DNA from: an uncultured Prevotellaceae bacterium
Lineage (GTDB): Bacteria > Bacteroidota > Bacteroidia > Bacteroidales > Bacteroidaceae
Reading direction: 5' to 3'
DNA: 44,471 nt
Assembly (NCBI GenBank): GCA_900321965.1
Contig: ONYA01000020.1
Coordinates: 1-44,471 of the forward strand
Shown: piece by piece, positions 8,063 through 15,529 of the stretch
Layout of the letters: every line of letters starts with the position of its first letter
Numbering within the stretch: position 1 is the stretch's first letter
Notes under the pieces: generated by a model
Database searches by the model: none
What the model was told of the DNA's origin: nothing
Seen by the model: only the letters and a program-made list of their open reading frames with translations
Translations under genes and position numbers: made by a program

Positions 8063-9046
8063 ATGACTATGATAAAAATCAGTTTCCACTTTTACTTCCG
8101 AGTCCATGTTGTCCGCCAGACAAAGTCCCTGACACCTGCACAGTCTGCAAGAAAACCAGCAGATGTACCCTTGTTCTACGAGGCATTCTTGGCAAAGGTT
8201 AACGAACTGGGCAGCAGCGTCAGCGACTCTACGCGCAGCAACTACCTGACCGCCTTGCGTTCACTACGCAGTTTCGCCGGCAATGGCCTGCGCCTGTGTG
8301 ATGTTAATGCGACGCTACTCCAGCGTTATGAGCGATGGCTGCGCGACTGCGGGATATGCCCTAACACCACCTCCTGTTATATGCGCTCGTTGCGAACCAT
8401 CTTGTCGAAGTTGTTGCCGCGAGAGGAAGTGCTTGCCTCTTTTTCCAACGTCTATACTGGACGTGCTGCTACCGACAAACGGTCTGTTGACAGAGAAACC
8501 GTCAGCAAGGTGAAGAACCTGCAGCTGAAGGAACGGTCGGCACTGTCGCTGGCACGCGACATCTTTCTATTCTGCTTCTACGCCCTCGGCATGCCCTTCG
8601 TCGACGTGGCTTTCCTGCGCCGACAGCAGGTAAACGGTGACCAGATCGTCTACTACCGCCGCAAAACGGGTGCACGTGTCACCGTGCCGCTGCTGCCATG
8701 TATGAGAGACATCATGGGTAGGTACCAGAACAATACCTCCGACTACGTGTTCCCACTGCTTAGCAGCACCGACCCGCAGACGGCGTATAACGAGTACCTG
8801 ACGAAGCTCAACTGGTATAACCGCGCCCTGAAAAGACTGGCCCGGCGGGCAGGCGTGTCGGAGACGCTGACGAGCTACACCACTCGCCACACATGGGCTA
8901 CCACCGCCTACCACAACTGTGTTGAGCTGCCCGTCATATCGAAGGCACTGGGGCACAGTAGCCCGCAGACTACGCTGACTTACCTTCGCGAGATAAACGA
9001 CCACCGCCTGATGGAGGCCAACAGTCGTATTGTGCAACTGGTTTGA
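8063..9046 (+). CDS. Tyrosine site-specific recombinase (Bacteroidota DNA-invertase type)
   Basis: This is a 327-residue recombinase from the ATG at 8063; an in-frame GTG at 8003 would add 20 residues. A SAM-like core-binding domain (about 35-125) is followed by the catalytic domain. Visible catalytic elements are the beta-hairpin lysine in RRKTGARVTVPL (about K201), TSYTTRHTWAT with the second arginine (R275), ALGHSSPQTT (H298) and the nucleophile in TLTYL (Y307). The first box reads YALGMPFVDVAFL. Relatives that I recall have Arg just before Gly-Met, whereas here it is Leu. There is no arm-binding domain, as expected for an invertase rather than a conjugative-element integrase. It lies inside the segment that it probably inverts. 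Confidence 0.88.
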   Translation: MTMIKISFHFYFRVHVVRQTKSLTPAQSARKPADVPLFYEAFLAKVNELGSSVSDSTRSNYLTALRSLRSFAGNGLRLCDVNATLLQRYERWLRDCGICPNTTSCYMRSLRTILSKLLPREEVLASFSNVYTGRAATDKRSVDRETVSKVKNLQLKERSALSLARDIFLFCFYALGMPFVDVAFLRRQQVNGDQIVYYRRKTGARVTVPLLPCMRDIMGRYQNNTSDYVFPLLSSTDPQTAYNEYLTKLNWYNRALKRLARRAGVSETLTSYTTRHTWATTAYHNCVELPVISKALGHSSPQTTLTYLREINDHRLMEANSRIVQLV

Positions 9047-9194
9047 AATCGTACTTGCATGATTTCCCGTAAGTCAAAGATCGCTTCGCCCATGCTTGGG
9101 GGCTTGTTGATAAAGTAGTTTGTCACTCTTCGTACCAGCGGCGCCAAGTAAAACGAGGCAGACGCGTCTGGCAGTTTGTGCGGTGACGGTGTGA

Positions 9195-9262
9195 GGGACA
9201 GACGGTGCACAGAAGAACCTCTTATAAGGTTTAACGCGACGACGCGCTCTGTCCCGAATTGC
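9195..9262 (-). ncRNA. Possible structured RNA downstream of the 9268-9298 promoter
   Basis: An RNA started at about 9262 and read leftward would fold: 9248-9255 pairs with 9195-9202 (8 bp, TCTGTCCC/GGGACAGA), and inside it 9216-9220 pairs with 9227-9231. No convincing reading frame follows. Farther left the transcript would run antisense to the 3' end of the recombinase gene (stop at 9046). The whole assignment is inference. Confidence 0.3.
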
Positions 9263-9267
9263 GGCTG

Positions 9268-9298
9268 CAAAGTTACGCATTCCTGACCGCCGGCACAA
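9268..9298 (-). promoter_or_regulatory. Leftward promoter facing the recombinase gene
   Basis: On the minus strand TTG (9296-9298), a 20-nt spacer and TAACTTTG (9268-9275) match the Bacteroidota consensus. It points toward the 3' end of the recombinase gene, with no clear protein gene behind it. Confidence 0.5.
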
Positions 9299-9426
9299 GA
9301 CTTTGGGGTGGGTCAGAAGAATCCTAAAATACAAACTTGCTGATAGTCAATGCAGTTCACGGGCCATAGCTGAAATCCTATAGTTCAGCGTAGGGGTACA
9401 TTTAATCTCTTAAAACTTCTATGGTG

Positions 9427-9783
9427 ACACCTGGCGCACCTGACACTTAACTTGCTGATTACCAATATTGTTCTTTCTGGGTGGAGGTCGCACCTGAGGT
9501 GACACCTGAGGTCGCACCTAAGCTGATACTTGGGGTAGATCCTAAGTTTGTTTCCGAAGGTGAAAGACTTGGATATGTTTCACGATTGGGCCTAAAAAAA
9601 TATAGGCGTCTGGTGAAAAAATATAAGCCTCTCGTAAAAAAATAACGGCCGTTTAGAAATGTTTCACGGTTGTTGGTAAAGGAGATTGGAGTGGTGCGAC
9701 CTTTGGTGCGACCTTTGGTGCGACCAACGTTTGAAAAATAGATGTTGATAATCAACGGGTTAAGTGTCAGGTGCGCCAGGTGT
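9427..9783. repeat. MITE-like palindromic element with internal tandem repeats
   Basis: Terminal inverted repeats of 25 perfect bases (9427-9451 and 9759-9783) continue inward imperfectly for about 20 bases. The interior is itself repetitive: GGTCGCACCT-type units on the left, inverted GGTGCGACCTTT units three times in tandem on the right (about 9694-9728), and about three 20-bp AT-rich units in the middle (about 9593-9655). No transposase is encoded. It looks like a non-autonomous element or a repeat family dispersed in the genome. Confidence 0.5.
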
Positions 9784-9973
9784 TAGCATAGTCTGTTTTG
9801 TAGATCCTGGGCCGTTACCTTGAAGAACGCTATTTTGCAAGCCAAAGACAATTCCACAGGAGAAAACGATTACGAATAGAGTCTAAATTGTAACATTTTT
9901 ATAGTTTCCACTTCTAAAATGGCACTTAATTGTTAACAAAAAGGATAGAATTGTAATTTTTTGATAAATTTAT

Positions 9974-10004
9974 TCGTTTTTTTAATTCTTATATATTATC
10001 TTTG
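9974..10004 (+). promoter_or_regulatory. Switch promoter, facing the right SusCD operon
   Basis: TATCTTTG (9997-10004) is an exact TAnnTTTG -7 box. Twenty nt upstream, TTCG (9973-9976) is one mismatch from TTTG. A start near 10011 gives a leader of about 110 nt before the susC ATG at 10121. A 10-bp palindrome, TTGTTAACAA (9930-9939), lies upstream and could be an operator. The promoter is inside the invertible segment 28 bp from the right arm, and the inner side of the left arm has no equivalent. Confidence 0.7.
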
Positions 10005-10015
10005 CAAACTGAATT

Positions 10016-10047
10016 GGTGGGAAACCACTCTACCTCGTGCGCCGAGG
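10016..10047 (+). promoter_or_regulatory. Two small hairpins in the susC leader
   Basis: GTGG-GAAA-CCAC (10017-10028) is a tetraloop hairpin just before the arm. CCTCG-TGCGC-CGAGG (10033-10047) straddles the beginning of the arm. Both would lie in the 5' leader of the transcript. A role in RNA stability or recombinase binding is conjecture. Confidence 0.3.
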
Positions 10048-10408
10048 CGTACATATTATATAAGGTACACGCGCGAAACGAATCATTAATATATTATAAA
10101 CCAAAAAACGAGAGAGAATTATGAAAAAAAGACTAACGATGTTAATGGCAACGATGCTGCTCTGTGTAGTAGCTGTTGCCCAGACAAAAGTCAACGGAAC
10201 GGTACTCTCACAGGAGGACGGCCAGCCGATTATCGGTGCTGCCGTTCGTGTTGAGGGCGCCAAGACCGGTATGTTGACTGATGTTAACGGCCGTTTCTCT
10301 GTGACGTTGCCTCAAGGTAAGACACAGATTACAGTGTCATACTTAGGCTATGAGTCGAAGACGGTTGCCGCCAAGAACGGTATGCGCGTGTTCCTGAAGC
10401 AGGATGCC
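10032..10408. repeat. Right arm of the long inverted repeat bounding the switch
   Basis: This is the inverted counterpart of 7559-7953, covering 89 bp of leader and the first ~96 codons of the right susC. It has one 19-bp unit instead of two and one extra A before the start codon. The 86 bases 10032-10117 match the left arm apart from the missing unit. Confidence 0.93.
10047..10072. other. Candidate recombinase crossover site, right copy
   Basis: Inverted copy of the 26-bp dyad at 7894-7919, with the TTATATAA core at 10056-10063. It lies between the transcription start and the susC ATG, so exchange here would move the promoter but neither coding sequence. Confidence 0.35.
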
Positions 10409-13117
10409 AAAGCCCTCGACGATGTGATTGTCGTTGGTTATGGTACGCAGCGCCGTGAGGCCAAGACGGGTTCTATCACGACCGTCTCTGGTAACGAGAT
10501 TGCCGATATCCCTGCCACTTCGCTCGACAAGATGCTCGGTGGTAAACTGGCCGGTGTTACCATCACCCAGCAGTCTGGCCAGCCGGGTTCTATGTCAAGC
10601 ATCCGTATCCGCGGTAACAGCTCTATCAATGCCGGTAACGACCCTCTGTATGTGGTTGACGGTATTCCCGTCATGAGCGGTAACGATGCTGAGATGACGA
10701 ACACGTCGAACCCTATTGCCACCATCAACCCCGACGATATCGAGTCAATCACCGTGCTGAAGGATGCTGCTGCAGCTTCTGTCTACGGTTCGCGTGCTGC
10801 TAACGGTGTCATCCTGATTACCACCAAGAGCGGTAAGGAGGGCAAGTCGGTGTTCACCGTGCGTGCCAAGTACGGTGTGTCGTCGCTGGCTAATGACAAT
10901 GACTACGGCGTGATGACCGGACAGGAACTGCTGGAGTATCAGCGCGACGCTGTCAGAAATGCCGGTAAGAATCCTGACGATCCCACAGCCGGCGCTTCTT
11001 ACTATCGTCCCTACGAGCTGCTGACCCGTCCTCAGACCAACTGGATGGACCACTTCACCCGTCAGGGCAAGACCCAGGAGTATGAGATTACCATGTCGGG
11101 TGGCTCTGCCAAGACCAAGTACTACAACTCACTGTCGTATCACAAGACCGACGGTATCTACTACGGTGTCGACTTCGAGCGTATGCAGGGTCGTATCAAC
11201 GTAGACCACGAGATACTCTCGAACCTGAAGACCGGCACCCGCGTCAACCTGGGCTACACCGAGTCCAACGACGTGCCGATGCAGTCGCTCTACTATTCTA
11301 ACCCTGCCTTCGCCGGTATGACCATCCTGCCTTGGACGCCTGCCTATGACGAGAAGGGTAACTTCAACTCGAACATTCCCGAGAACTCTAACTCGAACCC
11401 CCGTGCCACGGCAGCCTATGACGACCAGTGGCAGAAGACCTACTTCGTCAATGCTAACTTCTACCTGGAGTGGAAGCCCATCAAGCAGCTGACCCTGAAG
11501 ACCACCAATGCCGCTGAGCTCAAGTTCGTCGAGAGCCGCCGCTACTGGTCGAAGGAAGCCCACAACAACGCTACGGGCTACCCCGAACTGCAGATGATTG
11601 ACAGCCAGCGCCGCAATCTGACGACCTCGAATACCGCAACGTGGGAAGACACCTATTTCGAGAAGCATAACCTCCGCGTCCTGCTCGGTCAGGAGGCCAA
11701 CCACTACCACTATCAGTATCTGTACGCTATGGCCGAGAACCTGAACCCGCAGATTCCCTACCTGCGTTCTGGCGACTCGTCGAACCATCCTGTTGAGGAC
11801 TACGATATGAACCGCACGATGCTGTCATACTTCGGTATCCTCGACTACAACTTCGACTCACGCTACTACCTGCAGGCCAGTATCCGTACCGACGGTTCGT
11901 CGCGTTTCGGTGAGAACAAGCGCTGGGGTACGTTCTGGTCGGTAGGTGCCAGCTGGAACATCCACAACGAGGCCTTTATGAAGGATATGAGCTGGCTCGA
12001 CATGGGTAAGCTGCGCGCCAGCTACGGTGTCAACGGTAACGATAACATTGCCGACTACCAGCAGTACGGTACTTACAGCACCAGTGTCTACAACGGTCTG
12101 ACCGGCCTGCGTCCCTCGACGCCCGCCAACCCCGACCTGTCGTGGGAGAAGAACTACGCCTGGAACATCGGTCTCGACTTCCGCTTCCTGAAGCGCTTCT
12201 CGGGTAGCATCGATGTCTACTCGCGTAAGACCGAGGACATGCTGCTCGACAAGGCTCAGTCTTCTACTTCTGGCTTTAACACCGCTACCGTGAACGTCGG
12301 TTCGATGCGTAACACGGGTGTTGAGTTCCAGTTCGACGCTGACATTATCGACAAGGGCGATTGGAAGTGGACTGCCGGCTTCAACATTGCTCACAACAAG
12401 ACGAAGATCCTCGAGCTGGCCGGCGACGAGATGATGACCTACTACACGGAGGATGGCGACGCTGAGAACCGTCTGAAGCACATCGTGGGCGAGTCGATGC
12501 TCACCTTCTGGCTGAAGGACTATGCCGGTGTGAACCCCGTCAACGGTGAGGCTCTCTGGCGCGACAAGAACGGCGAGCTGACCAACGACTACAATGCTGC
12601 TGCCGAGGTGAAGAGCGGTAGCCCCGAACCTACCTACACGGGTGGCGTGAACACCACCGTGAGCTGGAAGGGTCTTCAGCTGAGCATCGTCGGTGAGTTC
12701 AAGGGTGGCAACAAGGTGATGATCATCGAGAACCGCTACCTGACCTCTGACGGTAACCAGATGTCGATGAACCAGCAGAAGCACGCTCTCGACTATTGGA
12801 AGAAGCCGGGCGACACGGGCGTGAACCCCAAGCCTATTGCCGGTAATGCTACCAACTCATACAGCTTCTCTTCAAACCGCTTCATTGAGAAGGGCGACTA
12901 CTTCCGTATCAAGGATATCACGCTGTCTTACCAGTTGCCTAACACCCTGCTCAACAAGGTGGGCCTGAAGTCTACCCGCATCTATGCCAGCGGTCTGAAC
13001 GTCTATACCTTCCACGACGTGAACTTCTGGGATCCCGAGCGTGGCGTCGACGGTATGGGCTATGGTATCTATCCTGTCTCTAAGTCATTTATCGTAGGTC
13101 TCGACCTGTCGTTCTAA
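10121..13117 (+). CDS. SusC/RagA family TonB-linked outer-membrane transporter, right operon (predicted ON)
   Basis: This 998-residue SusC-like importer has a signal peptide (1-20), a carboxypeptidase-D-regulatory-like domain (about 22-98), a TonB-box-like DVIVVGYGTQ (about 100-109), a plug with IRIRGNSSINAGNDPLYVVDG and a VLKDAAAASVYGSRAANGVILITT segment (about 150-225), and a barrel ending in IVGLDLSF. It shares its leader and first ~96 codons with the left susC, but its plug and barrel differ and it is 84 residues shorter. The switch promoter at 9974-10004 faces it, so it is the predicted ON gene in this assembly. It imports an unknown ligand with the SusD encoded 43 nt downstream. Confidence 0.95.
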   Translation: MKKRLTMLMATMLLCVVAVAQTKVNGTVLSQEDGQPIIGAAVRVEGAKTGMLTDVNGRFSVTLPQGKTQITVSYLGYESKTVAAKNGMRVFLKQDAKALDDVIVVGYGTQRREAKTGSITTVSGNEIADIPATSLDKMLGGKLAGVTITQQSGQPGSMSSIRIRGNSSINAGNDPLYVVDGIPVMSGNDAEMTNTSNPIATINPDDIESITVLKDAAAASVYGSRAANGVILITTKSGKEGKSVFTVRAKYGVSSLANDNDYGVMTGQELLEYQRDAVRNAGKNPDDPTAGASYYRPYELLTRPQTNWMDHFTRQGKTQEYEITMSGGSAKTKYYNSLSYHKTDGIYYGVDFERMQGRINVDHEILSNLKTGTRVNLGYTESNDVPMQSLYYSNPAFAGMTILPWTPAYDEKGNFNSNIPENSNSNPRATAAYDDQWQKTYFVNANFYLEWKPIKQLTLKTTNAAELKFVESRRYWSKEAHNNATGYPELQMIDSQRRNLTTSNTATWEDTYFEKHNLRVLLGQEANHYHYQYLYAMAENLNPQIPYLRSGDSSNHPVEDYDMNRTMLSYFGILDYNFDSRYYLQASIRTDGSSRFGENKRWGTFWSVGASWNIHNEAFMKDMSWLDMGKLRASYGVNGNDNIADYQQYGTYSTSVYNGLTGLRPSTPANPDLSWEKNYAWNIGLDFRFLKRFSGSIDVYSRKTEDMLLDKAQSSTSGFNTATVNVGSMRNTGVEFQFDADIIDKGDWKWTAGFNIAHNKTKILELAGDEMMTYYTEDGDAENRLKHIVGESMLTFWLKDYAGVNPVNGEALWRDKNGELTNDYNAAAEVKSGSPEPTYTGGVNTTVSWKGLQLSIVGEFKGGNKVMIIENRYLTSDGNQMSMNQQKHALDYWKKPGDTGVNPKPIAGNATNSYSFSSNRFIEKGDYFRIKDITLSYQLPNTLLNKVGLKSTRIYASGLNVYTFHDVNFWDPERGVDGMGYGIYPVSKSFIVGLDLSF

Positions 13118-13160
13118 GAAGAATTGAAGAATTTGAATCATTGAAAAATTGAAGTAAGAT

Positions 13161-14588
13161 ATGAAAAAGACAATTATAGGACTGGCACTCATTGCCACCG
13201 CTGGCACGTTCACTGCTTGCAACGGCTTCCTTGAGGAAGAGCCGCTGATGAAGCAGAGCAACGAGCTTACCTTTGCCACTTACGAAGGCTTGAACCAGGC
13301 TGGTGCTGCCATCTATGGTATGATGCAGAGCGATGCTTGGTACGACGGACAGTTTGTACTGCAGTCAGAACTGCGCGGCGGTAACGCCAAGAACCCGCTT
13401 TCGATACCCGGTTCCGGCCGCTATCGTCAGGACGCACAGTGGAACTATACCGAGAGCAACACATCGTCACTGTGGACCTACGGATACTATACCATCTCAT
13501 GGTGTAACAACATTATCAACAGTCTGGAGACCACTGACAAGGGTGACGCTACCGCTCAGGATCTTAACAACCTGAAGGCCGAGGCTCTGTTCATGCGTGC
13601 TCTCTGCCACTTCGAGCTCGTCATCACCTACGCCCAGCCTTACAAGGCCGGCCGCGACAACATGGGTGTCCCCGTCGTGCTGAAGACCGAGAACGGACAG
13701 CCCAGCCGTAACAAGGTGGGTGAGGTCTACGACCAGGTCGTCAAGGACCTGCTGGAGGCTGAGAGCATCATCAGCGACAACTTCAAGCGTAGCGGCGTCG
13801 ACGACAATGCTGCCGTGGCTTCTAAGCCCGCTATCCAGGCACTGCTCTCGCGCGTCTACCTCTATATGGAGAACTGGCAGGGTGCTGCTGACTATGCTAC
13901 GAAGGTTATCAACAGCGGTAAGTTTGCACTTGCTTCTGGCGATGACTACCTCAACATGTTCAGCGCTGCTACTGCTCCCGAGGGTGGCGAGATTATCTTC
14001 GAGGTCTATGGTTCGAAGAAGAATGGCTACTGGGACGGTTCCGGTTGGACCCACCTGGCCTACATCACCAGCTGGGGTAACGGTAACGACGGTTCTGGCG
14101 ACGTGTGCGCCACGACTGACCTGGTGAACCTCTACGAGGCTGGCGACATCCGTCTGAACCTGTTCGCAAAGAACGAGAACGACAACCTCATCCTGAAGTA
14201 CAAGGGTAAGGAAGGCTCCGTTCCCCGTGAGACCAACGTGCCCATCCTCCGTCTGTCGGAGATGTACCTGAACCGTGCCGAGGCTATCCTCAATGGTGCC
14301 AGCGTTAGCGGTGCCAGCGCACGTGGTGACTTGGAGGCTGTTGCCTCAAAGCGTGGTGCTACCGTTCCTGGTCAGTTTAATGTGTTAGAAGAGCGCCGCA
14401 AGGAGCTGATGTTCGAGGGTCATATCGTCTATGACCTCGCCCGTACGATGAGCCCGCTCAACCGTACCGACTTCGACGGCACGATGAACCAGAATCTGCC
14501 CGCTGCTCCTGACTACCACTGGGCTATGCCTATCCCCAAGCGCGAGCGCGATGCAAACCCGAACGTAGAGCAGAATCCGGGATATTAA
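13161..14588 (+). CDS. SusD/RagB family outer-membrane lipoprotein, right operon
   Basis: This 475-residue lipoprotein has the lipobox FTAC at about residue 20. It shows the SusD fold pattern: LKAEALFMRALCHFELVITY near residue 140, a TPR-like segment YLYMENWQGAADYATKVI near 230, and the C-terminal RLSEMYLNRAEAIL and ERRKELMFEGHIVYDLART motifs. It would cap the 998-residue SusC. The 43-nt gap before it is made of ATTGAA-type short repeats. Its sequence is clearly different from the left-hand SusD (543 aa). Confidence 0.93.
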   Translation: MKKTIIGLALIATAGTFTACNGFLEEEPLMKQSNELTFATYEGLNQAGAAIYGMMQSDAWYDGQFVLQSELRGGNAKNPLSIPGSGRYRQDAQWNYTESNTSSLWTYGYYTISWCNNIINSLETTDKGDATAQDLNNLKAEALFMRALCHFELVITYAQPYKAGRDNMGVPVVLKTENGQPSRNKVGEVYDQVVKDLLEAESIISDNFKRSGVDDNAAVASKPAIQALLSRVYLYMENWQGAADYATKVINSGKFALASGDDYLNMFSAATAPEGGEIIFEVYGSKKNGYWDGSGWTHLAYITSWGNGNDGSGDVCATTDLVNLYEAGDIRLNLFAKNENDNLILKYKGKEGSVPRETNVPILRLSEMYLNRAEAILNGASVSGASARGDLEAVASKRGATVPGQFNVLEERRKELMFEGHIVYDLARTMSPLNRTDFDGTMNQNLPAAPDYHWAMPIPKRERDANPNVEQNPGY

Positions 14589-14626
14589 GCAATTGAAAAT
14601 TGATAATTGAAAATTGAATTAAAGTT

Positions 14627-15505
14627 ATGAAGCTATTTAAATTAACATACGGACTGATGGCTGCTTCGATGCTCGCTTTGGCATCGTGCGACCTCAACGA
14701 GTATCCTGAATTCGACGATGCTGATGCATTCATCGCATTCACAAGCAGCACTGCCTCTGTTGGTGAGGAAAGTGGCTCGTTGGAAATTCCTGTTCTTTTA
14801 ACATCGAAGTCGGGCATGACGGCTACTGCTGAAATAGAAGTTGTGGCTGATGCTGAGGGAACCACTGCTTTTGAGGGTACTGACTATACCATTGAAAACA
14901 AGACCTTGTCGTTCTCTGGTTTGGAAGGTGCCACACAGAAAATAAAGATCAATATCGTTGATAATGATGTCTTCAGTGGCAATAAGACGTTCAAGATCCG
15001 CCTGAAAGATGGTGGAAGTGTTAAGCTGGGAGCTGCCAAGACTTGTACGATTACCATCCAGGACAATGAGCACCCGCTCGCATTCATCCTTGGAACCTAT
15101 GGTGCATCGGCTGACTCTTACTTCTCAAGCCGTGGCCACTTTGATTGGGATATCACCATCACTCGTGATGATAACGATATCTCGAAGGTATGGATTGGCA
15201 ACCTCGATCCTTATTTCGCTGTAAACGGATATAACGTTTCTCGTAACTGCAATATCTTCTACGGCGTCGTTAATGATGAGAAGACCCAGATTCTTGTACC
15301 CGCAGGACAGAAACTCGGTTATGAGAATACGGAATTGGCTGCCTTTGTCGCTGCTGATCCTGACGAAGATGAGACTGAGGGTGATAACGTCGTTATCGAT
15401 ATCCAGGATAATGGTAACACGCTCGTCATTACCAATGCATGGGGTATTTATGATGATGGTTGGTGGAACTTGTTCCGTGGACCGATTACTCTGAGAAAGA
15501 AATAA
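14627..15505 (+). CDS. Surface lipoprotein with Calx-beta-like domain, right operon
   Basis: This 292-residue predicted lipoprotein has the lipobox LASC at about residue 21. Residues about 30-147 resemble a Calx-beta domain (ASVGEESGSLEIPVLL ... FSGNKTFKIRLKD ... CTITIQDNEHP). The remaining ~140 residues are unassigned and end in GWWNLFRGPITLRKK. It holds the same operon position, with the same architecture, as the 269-residue lipoprotein of the left operon, so the two are probably functional counterparts. A surface binding role next to SusCD is inferred. Confidence 0.72.
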   Translation: MKLFKLTYGLMAASMLALASCDLNEYPEFDDADAFIAFTSSTASVGEESGSLEIPVLLTSKSGMTATAEIEVVADAEGTTAFEGTDYTIENKTLSFSGLEGATQKIKINIVDNDVFSGNKTFKIRLKDGGSVKLGAAKTCTITIQDNEHPLAFILGTYGASADSYFSSRGHFDWDITITRDDNDISKVWIGNLDPYFAVNGYNVSRNCNIFYGVVNDEKTQILVPAGQKLGYENTELAAFVAADPDEDETEGDNVVIDIQDNGNTLVITNAWGIYDDGWWNLFRGPITLRKK

Positions 15506-15529
15506 ATAACGTTAAAAAGAAGAAAGATT

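Larger units (their letters stand above)
7954..10031. other. Predicted invertible DNA segment (promoter switch)
   Basis: This 2078-bp stretch lies between the inverted arms. It contains a tyrosine recombinase gene (8063-9046), a leftward promoter with a foldable sequence (9195-9298), a MITE-like repeat (9427-9783), an AT-rich stretch (9784-9970) and one strong outward promoter (9974-10004). Inversion between the arms would turn that promoter from the right susC to the left susC and leave both coding regions in place. SusC/SusD inversion with tyrosine recombinases is established in Bacteroides fragilis and B. thetaiotaomicron. Inversion at this locus is inferred from architecture. Confidence 0.8.

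Noticed and set aside
9684-9728. Tandem GGTGCGACCTTT units as a CRISPR array
   Set aside because: The units are contiguous 12-mers without spacers and no cas genes are near.
9459-9755. 98-residue minus-strand reading frame with GRTKGRT and YFFTRRLYFF repeats
   Set aside because: It lies wholly within the MITE-like element and its repeats follow the DNA tandem units; no promoter or start context supports it.
7954-10031. Integrated mobile island with attachment sites
   Set aside because: The segment holds no cargo, mobilisation or transposase genes, and its ends are inverted rather than direct repeats.
7559-10408. Assembly artefact as the explanation of the inverted arms
   Set aside because: The arms differ by a 19-bp unit, a 1-bp indel and 14 coding mismatches, and the flanking genes are complete and different. 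An artefactual duplication would be identical.
7559-10408. Diversity-generating retroelement
   Set aside because: No reverse transcriptase gene is present and the differences between the arms are not limited to adenines.
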